A program made the translations under genes and the position numbers. Below, piece after piece: positions 61,501 to 64,000 of a stretch of 64,000 nt of DNA; position 1 is the stretch's first letter; each line of letters opens with the position of its first letter. Source of the stretch: Sisyra terminalis (Eukaryota; Arthropoda; Insecta; Neuroptera; Sisyridae); the NCBI GenBank assembly GCA_958496175.1, contig OY292275.1:16430001-16494000 (forward strand), in the 5' to 3' direction. The notes under the pieces were generated by a model. The model was not told the origin of the DNA. It searched no databases and worked only from the letters and a program-made list of their open reading frames with translations.

Positions 61501-64000
61501 ATCATAGTTTTGCATCGGAAAATGAATCGGAAAACTGCGCTACCGTTTAAATATGGCGATTTGTCCTCACAGTTCATGGGCATCTATGGTATGCTCTCAA
61601 GCTCAGTTATCGCTGCAACTGTGCCGTTTTCGTACCGGATTCAAAACTGCGAACTTTTCCTCCCTACCCGCAACGTTTTATTTGCAACGTGTTGAACTTT
61701 GCAAACCAAAGATTGTGCAATACGTAGTATCTAACTTGGCCTTAATAATTTTTTTTTAAAAAATCGAAAATATTAGAAAATTAAGATTAATTACAGTTCT
61801 CATCCATTATTAAAAGAACAGTGGACTGATAAAACACAGCTTTGAGAAATTAAATTTTTAAGTAATTACTCAATGCTAATTTTTGGATTTGAAAAATGCT
61901 ATTATTTTGTTTCATAACACTTAAAATTAATTTTAAGACCTTTTTATATCTTTAAACGATTTGAATAAGAAACATATAATTATAGTGATGTCTCGTTATT
62001 TTAGATTAAAATTCTTGATAAATATTGAGTTGCAGGGTAAAAACTTCTTCATTAATTGAAATTAATATCACAAAGATAATACAATGATTTTAAAAAAAAA
62101 CGTAATATCACGAATTTTGAATTTTTATTTACGACTTTCACACGTTAACCATTACGAATATTTCCAGATCATATTTTTTGCAGCAGATGTAGATATGATT
62201 GCTGTTGGAACGTACATATATATATATATATGTATAATTCAACGGAAAATTATTATCCTATTTGCATTTAGCCATTAATTAACAATTACGACGTCTATTA
62301 AAATAATATCATTACACACACCAACATTTGTCTAAACGTATTCATTCCCCAGCCCAGACTGGTGGGGAGTTTGCAAGATAAATACGAGTTAATTAAAAAT
62401 AATTAAATAATTTATTGAAAGTTTTGTCCTTTTGTGGAAAGTGATTAATAATATAAGACGAACGTTTTTACAACGCGTGTTTGAAAGGAACTGTAAAGTT
62501 TTTGTTAAGATTTTTCGGCACAAGAGAGACATTTTAAGCGTTGTGCTGATAAAAAAGTGGAACAAAAAAAATATTTCATCAAAATGAGTTTTTCACTTAT
62601 TTTCGCGAGTTTTATGGAACCATAAATGTGACCAAGTTTAAATTTATGAGTTATTACAATACATGGTATAATAGAGAATTTAACGTTAAGCGGTAGGTTG
62701 AGTATTACTTAACGAAAGTCATTACATCATAGCCAAATGTAACCGATATTTTACATTTCGCACCTGTGGACGTGTGAGGGAATATGTAACTTACAACCTT
62801 ATTTCATAAATACACAAACGTATCACTGTTATTGGTATTAGTATTATTATTATTAGAGGTGGTTTTGTAAACTTAGTGTAAGTCGTTCAGCATGGACCGG
62901 TAGCGTTATAGCCGAGAGTTAATGTTACATCGCTCATAAACTGTCATAGATCTTTGTAAAGTACAATTTACGACAAGTTAAGTGTCTCGTTGAAACTCAA
63001 TAACGTTTACTACATATATGTATATATGTAAAAGTCGTAACGGCACACATACGCTCTCCGCACAAACGCCATAAACGCTCCTCTACTACTACTCAGGGTT
63101 TGTTCTTTCAAAACAAGAATTATACATGATTTTATTGCTTTTTTAGTGGTTAATATAGACTATAATCTACTTTTAGCAACAAATAAAAATCTACTTACCT
63201 CGTTTTAAATCTGCTCTTGCAAATCGTACATAAAAACGAACAAGCTTCAACATCACTTTCTTCATCCACGTTTTCCTTATCATCTTTTATATGATGCATG
63301 TTCTTAATGTGATCTTTCAAATTGTGCTTTCGAACATAACTAACACTGCAAATTTCACAGGTAAACGGTCGTTCGGATGTGTGAATTCGTAGGTGCCCTT
63401 TTAGTGAGCCCTTCTTGAAAAGCTTGAAACAAAGCTGACATTTGTATTTTTTTCTTTCCTTCGAAGTCGGCTCAGGCCCTCGATGAAGAGCCTCGTGGAA
63501 AAGATATTCGCTGTGGGATTTGTCTCTAAAAGGACATTTTTTGCATTTGTATTCGTTACCAGATCCCGAAGGAAAAGATGAATCTAACACACAGCTTTTG
63601 GATCTCACATGTGCTGATACTTCTTGGGAAAGAGTGAATATCATACCACATTGCGGACATCTGAAATTAAATTTCCACCATTTAAAAATTAATAACTTAA
63701 CTTCAGAAAAAGCTTAAGCCAAAAGCATAAAGAATCTTTTTTCAACTAACCAAATGAAAACCCAAAAAAACGGTATGTGTACTAACACTTATTAAAAATT
63801 GAATCTAAATATTTTTTCATAATGCCCCTAAAGAAGTATAACTTCAATAAAATAGTTTTTTATAACCAATACCCGATCAAAATAGTTTCATTCTTTTCCA
63901 GGTAACAAATAAAAATTAAACTAAAATTTTCCATAGGAATACATCTAATAGTAAAGAAAATTTCTTACTTTGGTAGAGAATCCATGTGGTTCTTTCGTAA
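28263..64000 (-). CDS. Poly-C2H2 zinc-finger protein, C-terminal 473 residues (six exons)
   Basis: Coding parts are 64000-63969, 63660-63199, 36937-36755, 33897-33744, 28914-28652 and 28590-28263; every junction is GT..AG and keeps phase. Counting from the window edge, finger ligands are at about 12/15/28/34 (C2HC), 50/53/66/70, 85/88/100/104 (only 11 residues between second Cys and first His), 112/115/128/133, 155/158/171/175, 181/186/199/203 (four residues between the Cys), 211/214/227/231, 239/242/255/259, 267/270/283/290 (six between the His) and 298/301/321/326 (19 in the loop). HTSERPF and HTGAKPY linkers join some fingers. A basic KRPKNKRVK follows (about 361-369), a likely nuclear signal, then a Ser/Glu/Asp-rich tail of about 100 residues. 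Such proteins bind DNA in the nucleus and usually regulate transcription. The 5' end is outside the window, and I cannot name an orthologue. Confidence 0.9.
28652..28914 (-). CDS. Zinc-finger gene exon, end of finger 9 and finger 10
   Basis: 263 nt between ATATTTACAG and GTAAGT. ENLRKHVLYTYKHP completes finger 9 with six residues between the His pair. CKFC and later HLMSEH form finger 10 with a 19-residue loop, longer than the usual 12. The exon ends in the basic KRPK run that continues over the splice. The last two bases (AA) join T of the final exon to make Asn. Confidence 0.9.
29915..30030 (+). repeat. Dispersed repeat, second family, second copy
   Basis: AAAAATATTTTAATGCTATTTT ... AATCCTAAGTTTCAGATCTC ... 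AATCTTTATGAAAAAAATTAAT aligns with 19895-20040. It is diverged and has no coding capacity. An inverted piece of the same family lies near 30788-30815. Confidence 0.45.
30360..30476 (+). repeat. Dispersed repeat, copy 2
   Basis: Matches the minus strand at 14077-14187 (shared TTTCAACAATCAAAACAAAT and ATTGGCTAATAG blocks). Both copies start ACATTGTAT and end at a cacg/cacgc boundary. No target duplication was seen. Confidence 0.6.
31182..31485 (-). pseudogene. Remnant of a repetitive insect ORF family (ERFHQDI...ADYCW type)
   Basis: On the minus strand IEHRERFHQNISLMEQIYEG, a stop, then NEDMFAYCYWSLLRDALD run in one frame to a TGA at about 31182. This matches a pattern I recall from a multicopy arthropod protein (G.RFHQDI..ME.RYQG.W...M.ADYCW.L.RD). 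Upstream in shifted frames, NLGIYLSISIHF and FLSLKLLSF fit the preceding part of the same proteins (M.IK.HFL.SHL..FP.NLG). It is clearly decayed: one stop and at least one frameshift. The family's function is not known to me; its multicopy nature suggests a mobile-element passenger gene. Confidence 0.5.
33744..33897 (-). CDS. Zinc-finger gene exon, end of finger 7, finger 8, start of finger 9
   Basis: 154 nt between TTTATTTTCAG and GTAAGT, ending on a codon boundary. It contains HMKVH completing finger 7, a canonical finger 8 (CPHC...HLRKHMRIH), the linker HTGAKPY, and the CPHC pair of finger 9, whose His residues are in the next exon. Confidence 0.9.
35002..35150 (+). repeat. tRNA-derived SINE
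   Basis: AGTAACCAAGTGGTCACGG resembles an RNA polymerase III A box (TRGCNNAGYNGG-like) and, about 30 bp downstream, GGGTTTGAATTTCGTAACGGG resembles a B box (GGTTCGANTCC) with its tRNA-like context. The following body CAGTATTTCTC...AGCTCTAGAATCACTAAAG matches the copy at 17716-17818. Both boxes carry substitutions, so it is likely transcriptionally dead. Confidence 0.6.
35536..35579 (-). other. Decayed hammerhead-like motif at the end of a Penelope-like ORF
   Basis: The minus strand reads CCACCTGACAATGACAG, CTAAAGACTATT, GAAAT, GCG and TTATTACAAAG. It aligns position by position with the core at 13005-13048 (CCTGATGATGACAG.../GAAAC/GCG/TCGTAATAAAG). The stem is mutated (GACAG opposite CTATT), and the box is CTGACAA. 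It overlaps the last codons (PPDNDS-stop) of the endonuclease frame next to it. Confidence 0.55.
35560..35937 (-). pseudogene. Penelope-like element GIY-YIG endonuclease fragment
   Basis: A single frame with three internal stops encodes LDNKTGIYILK, then KLYIGQTGR, FGTRYNEHTTRKSG, SSNFTKHLYNENHKY, and continues to PPDNDS and a TAA. NK(S/T)GIY...YIGQT.R.F.TR..EH is the GIY-YIG nuclease signature at the C-terminus of Penelope-like retroelements, with Tyr and Arg catalytic-type residues still present. The frame is free of frameshifts, so decay is by point mutation only. The 5' side is cut off at 35937, where the opposite-strand copy begins, so the reverse transcriptase is absent. Confidence 0.75.
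35938..36450 (+). pseudogene. Second Penelope-like fragment, opposite orientation
   Basis: Plus-strand frames give SVVLPYFENFEEIVTS (the V.LPY motif that follows the reverse transcriptase in these elements), then ENKTGIYTI at 36127-36153, and after a frameshift IYIGQISRSFELRYKTQ at 36176-36228. Another frame continues PSSNFPKQLYDEIETNRE, whose start matches SSNFTKHLYNENH of the minus-strand copy, and stays open to a TAA at 36450. Beyond about residue 12 that last frame no longer resembles the endonuclease and may be other sequence. The two fragments lie head to head with ends abutting at 35937/35938, as inverted, 5'-truncated copies. Confidence 0.65.
36755..36937 (-). CDS. Zinc-finger gene exon, end of finger 5 to most of finger 7
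   Basis: 183 nt between TTTCATTTCAG and GTACAA. The phase matches both neighbours: AG+A gives Arg on entry and AG+G gives Arg on exit. It supplies SAFSRHKNIHH to finger 5, the whole of finger 6 with a CPEEGC pair, and the CDFC half of finger 7. The longer frame over these bases (36776-36979) is out of phase and is a shadow. Confidence 0.9.
37020..37300. promoter_or_regulatory. GC-richer intronic block just upstream of an exon
   Basis: Lies about 100 bp 5' (on the gene strand) of the 36755-36937 exon. It is markedly less AT-rich than its neighbours and contains GGGAACGTTCC (37057-37067) and TTCCCGGAA (about 37124), the latter fitting a STAT-type TTCNNNGAA site. An intronic enhancer or alternative promoter is possible, but single motif hits are weak evidence. 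Open frames on both strands here look incidental. Confidence 0.25.
37301..38830. other. Intronic AT-rich DNA
   Basis: Nothing recognised. Confidence 0.5.
38831..39169. mobile_element. MITE with about 22-bp inverted repeats
   Basis: The left end CAGTTGCCCACTAGAAAATT and the right end (reverse complement CACTTGCCAACTAGAAAATT) match at 18 of 20 bases. The left subterminal region carries repeated short GCCCAC / TTACCCAC motifs. The 339-bp element has no coding capacity. No certain target duplication was found, so the superfamily is open. Confidence 0.65.
39258..39886. mobile_element. Tc1/mariner-like MITE
   Basis: The element is 39260-39884 (625 bp), flanked by TA on both sides. The left end CAGTCCCTGGTCATATTTAG, then ACGCACT, pairs with the right end (reverse complement TAGTTCCTGACCATATTAAT, then AGACGCACT). 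TA target sites and CAGT-type ends of about 28-30 bp point to the Tc1/mariner superfamily. The interior is AT-rich with no transposase frame. Confidence 0.75.
39887..42904. other. Intronic AT-rich DNA
   Basis: No gene supported. A less AT-rich patch at 41400-41660 and the 110-codon frame at 41809-42141 (non-ATG start) show no recognisable motif. Confidence 0.45.
42905..43500 (-). pseudogene. LINE RNase H / 3' region fragment (R1- or jockey-like)
   Basis: Minus-strand frames begin with NGNKRADSLKW, the GN..AD.L signature of LINE-encoded RNase H, then TTVLGVTKSAVENTIKKWIY. After a frameshift come RKLTAEIDGLTRKQWS and, further on, HVLRECGAL-like residues (HV..C...) of the zinc-binding tail, and GPRRHRKLCGCSNVARL-like residues near the 3' end. 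Several frameshifts and stops are present. Order and spacing fit an R1- or jockey-group LINE. Confidence 0.6.
43501..47280. other. Intronic AT-rich DNA
   Basis: No gene seen. Contains a short imperfect tandem run of TAGATTAAGTG units at 44290-44335 and a weak hammerhead-like motif at 45602-45651. The overlapping frames at 44688-44975 on both strands have no motif. Confidence 0.5.
45602..45651 (-). other. Weak hammerhead-like motif
   Basis: The minus strand reads TTTGAAGAA, a stem GATGTAC/GTATACC (six of seven pairs, G-U included) around CAATAAAACTCCTA, and CTCGAAAACATAG. The box is degenerate (TTGAAGA for CTGATGA). I rank it below the other copies. Confidence 0.3.
47291..48086. repeat. Tandem duplication of about 368 bp
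   Basis: ATTCATGAGT starts both units (47301 and 47669), and long matched segments follow: AAATTGAATAAATC, AACAACRGGAAGGATT, TTCATAGATCTRAACAGAATAG, AAAGCTCT, TGGGACTATGCA and GATCTAYACCAGTGTTT. The copies differ by substitutions and small indels throughout, so the duplication is old. Both units contain the left end of the MITE at 47923, but only the second has its right end. Confidence 0.75.
47915..48094. mobile_element. Small hAT-like MITE, 164 bp
   Basis: The element is 47923-48086, with ends CAGTGTTTCTTAATC and (reverse complement) CAGTGTTTCTGAACC. It is flanked by atctacac and atctatac, an 8-bp duplication with one difference. Internal text GAACCACACCCC and CGCACCCCAGG is typical of hAT MITEs. 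A truncated left end of the same element sits at about 47521 in the first unit of the tandem duplication, so insertion preceded duplication. Confidence 0.75.
48095..49986. other. Intronic AT-rich DNA
   Basis: No gene supported. A less AT-rich patch at 48920-49190 has a 77-codon minus-strand frame without a known motif and a GGGTTCGAAGTC resembling a B box at 49013, but no A box was recognised. Confidence 0.4.
49987..50432 (+). mobile_element. 5'-truncated jockey-clade LINE insertion
   Basis: The frame from 49998 to a TGA at 50252 encodes LQVFQNRVLRIITKAPWYVR, then NNQIHHEM.VPYLKDF and, near the end, KHRRLKRKLPQEL. This is the conserved C-terminus of jockey-clade reverse-transcriptase proteins (FQN.VLR.I..APWYVRN..IH.D). 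A 3' UTR and ACAAAAAAA tail follow. The insertion (49998-50421) is flanked by aatcatttttc (49987-49997 and 50422-50432), an exact 11-bp target duplication. The reading frame is unbroken over 80 codons, so insertion is fairly recent. Confidence 0.85.
50433..52689. other. Intronic AT-rich DNA
   Basis: No gene or element recognised. A less AT-rich patch lies at 50990-51220. Confidence 0.45.
52690..52775 (-). pseudogene. Possible Tc1-like transposase C-terminal remnant
   Basis: One minus-strand frame gives LRAVINAKGC, resembling the final residues of Tc1-like transposases (MPRR..AVI.AKGG). Only about 25 codons are discernible and the catalytic part is missing. Confidence 0.35.
52776..54266. other. 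Intronic AT-rich DNA
   Basis: Nothing supported. TACTGTTCAAAAAGTATTAAAG near 53490 looks like a terminal repeat of a Tc1/mariner type, but no partner was found. Confidence 0.4.
54267..54836 (-). mobile_element. 5'-truncated jockey-clade LINE insertion
   Basis: The minus-strand frame from about 54820 to 54439 encodes YWLIGHKSQLSIESK, then IYKSVLKPIWTYGLELWGTA, IEIIQRFQSKTLRKIIGVPW, YINNDRIHEDLQI and, at the end, ENRRLKRPSILEL. This is the thumb and C-terminal part of a jockey-clade reverse transcriptase. A 3' UTR of about 150 bp and an A-rich tail follow. The insertion (54281-54822) is flanked by an exact 14-bp target duplication, ttatatttattcat (54267-54280 and 54823-54836). The frame is intact. 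Compared with the 50.0-kb copy, the protein differs at many positions, so these are different LINE families. Confidence 0.9.
54837..55794. other. Intronic AT-rich DNA
   Basis: Nothing recognised. Confidence 0.5.
55795..55842 (+). other. Solitary hammerhead-like motif
   Basis: CTGAGAT, one base, then a perfect 5-bp stem GACCT/AGGTC (loop AGCAGT) and GAAAC. CAT and ATG then pair over a 7-nt loop (CATTTTCACTATG) immediately before GTAATAAA. The stem-III plus GUA arrangement is what a hammerhead cleavage site needs, and GTAATAAA is identical to the 13.0-kb copy. The box deviates (CTGAGAT for CTGATGA), which would impair catalysis. There are no foldback arms or coding sequence around it. Confidence 0.5.
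55843..58419. other. Intronic AT-rich DNA
   Basis: No gene supported. The patch 56030-56330 is slightly GC-richer. Frames at 56572-56790 and 57369-57563 show no motif. Confidence 0.45.
58420..58930. other. Less AT-rich unassigned block
   Basis: Stands out in base composition from the surrounding intron. An ATG frame of 49 codons lies at 58736-58885 (MSTWTSGGIGCLAQILATKL...) on the plus strand, but neither it nor the rest matches a family I know. A decayed repeat or a conserved non-coding element are both possible. Confidence 0.3.
58931..63198. other. Intronic AT-rich DNA up to the splice donor
   Basis: No gene recognised. A (TA)n run lies at 62214-62231. The patch 61430-61740 is less AT-rich and carries two overlapping frames (61510-61759) without known motifs; it could be a decayed repeat. 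Confidence 0.45.
63199..63660 (-). CDS. Zinc-finger gene exon, fingers 1-4 and first half of 5
   Basis: The exon is 462 nt with one base completing the previous codon, 153 codons, and two bases carried over (AG) before GTAAGT. It starts at CPQCG after TTTCAG. It encodes a C2HC finger, three C2H2 fingers, an acidic linker (DDKENVDEESDVE) and the Cys pair CTIC of the next finger, whose His pair lies 26 kb away in the next exon. Finger 3 is one residue short between Cys and His. Confidence 0.9.
63661..63968 (-). other. Zinc-finger gene intron, 308 bp
   Basis: GTAAGA donor at 63968 and AATTTCAG acceptor ending at 63661. AT-rich; nothing else seen. Confidence 0.7.
63969..64000 (-). CDS. Zinc-finger gene, exon at the window edge (partial)
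   Basis: The frame reads LRKNHMDSLP and ends with AA before a GTAAGA donor. The final Lys codon is completed by the first base of the next exon. The second His of an otherwise unseen finger (H..NH pattern) is here; the exon continues beyond 64000. Confidence 0.7.

Larger units (their letters stand above)
36938..63198 (-). other. Zinc-finger gene intron, 26.3 kb
   Basis: Defined by the GTAAGT donor at 63198-63193 and the acceptor at 36938. The two flanking exons carry the two halves of one finger (CTIC...KT | R | SAFSRHKNIHH), which is strong evidence that no coding exon is missed between them. Apart from the elements listed separately it is AT-rich and shows no convincing host gene. Less AT-rich unassigned patches lie at 37020-37300, 41400-41660, 48920-49190, 50990-51220, 56030-56330, 58420-58930 and 61430-61740. 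Confidence 0.8.

Noticed and set aside
28263..64000. Orthology to a named zinc-finger regulator
   Set aside because: Finger arrays are too similar among families to name one from partial sequence without a database search.

Overview
The window is very AT-rich eukaryotic DNA. It has spliceosomal introns with GT..AG borders and many degenerate transposable elements of insect type: jockey-clade and RTE-like LINE tails, an irritans-type mariner, Tc1-like and hAT-like elements, Penelope-like endonucleases and tRNA-derived SINEs. This points to an arthropod, most likely an insect. A beetle would fit, but the sequence alone cannot prove it. No rRNA, tRNA gene or CRISPR array was seen, and none of the layout is bacterial.

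Host genes. Almost everything from 28.2 kb to the right edge belongs to one gene on the minus strand, a poly-C2H2 zinc-finger protein. Six coding exons can be joined by phase-compatible splice sites: 64000-63969 (partial), 63660-63199, 36937-36755, 33897-33744, 28914-28652 and 28590-28263. Together they give the C-terminal 473 residues, with ten fingers, a basic stretch and an acidic tail. The 5' end lies beyond 64000. One intron is about 26.3 kb and several others are kilobases long. About 430 bp downstream on the same strand (27833-27497) lies a two-exon COX6B-like gene (cytochrome c oxidase subunit 6B). Its CX9C and CX10C cysteine pairs and its splice sites are intact, but one codon is an in-frame TAA.

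Layout. 1-27 kb: AT-rich non-coding DNA with LINE tails (4.7, 10.9 and 23.9 kb), hAT-like MITEs (7.3 and 24.4 kb), a 1.4-kb DNA transposon with CGGCCGAT-type repeats (11.4-12.9 kb), three long foldback repeats (13.0, 14.4 and 23.5 kb), a mariner remnant (23.0 kb), and two unidentified Lys-rich coding-looking remnants (4.0 and 7.7 kb). 27.5-28.6 kb: COX6B-like gene and the zinc-finger 3' end. 28.9-63.2 kb: zinc-finger introns holding two Penelope-like endonuclease fragments in opposite orientation (35.5-36.3 kb), a SINE, a Tc1-like MITE, an RNase H LINE fragment, two 5'-truncated jockey insertions with clear target-site duplications, and a tandem duplication involving a small hAT-like MITE.

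Main signal outside standard annotation: a short motif resembling the hammerhead ribozyme core recurs in unrelated flanking sequence at 7.3, 13.0, 23.6, 35.5 and 55.8 kb, and more weakly at 45.6 kb. It reads CTGANGA-like box, one base, a self-complementary stem, then CGAAAC; two copies continue to GTAATAAA. One copy lies directly at the end of a Penelope-like endonuclease reading frame, which suggests the solitary copies are terminal remnants of Penelope-like elements.
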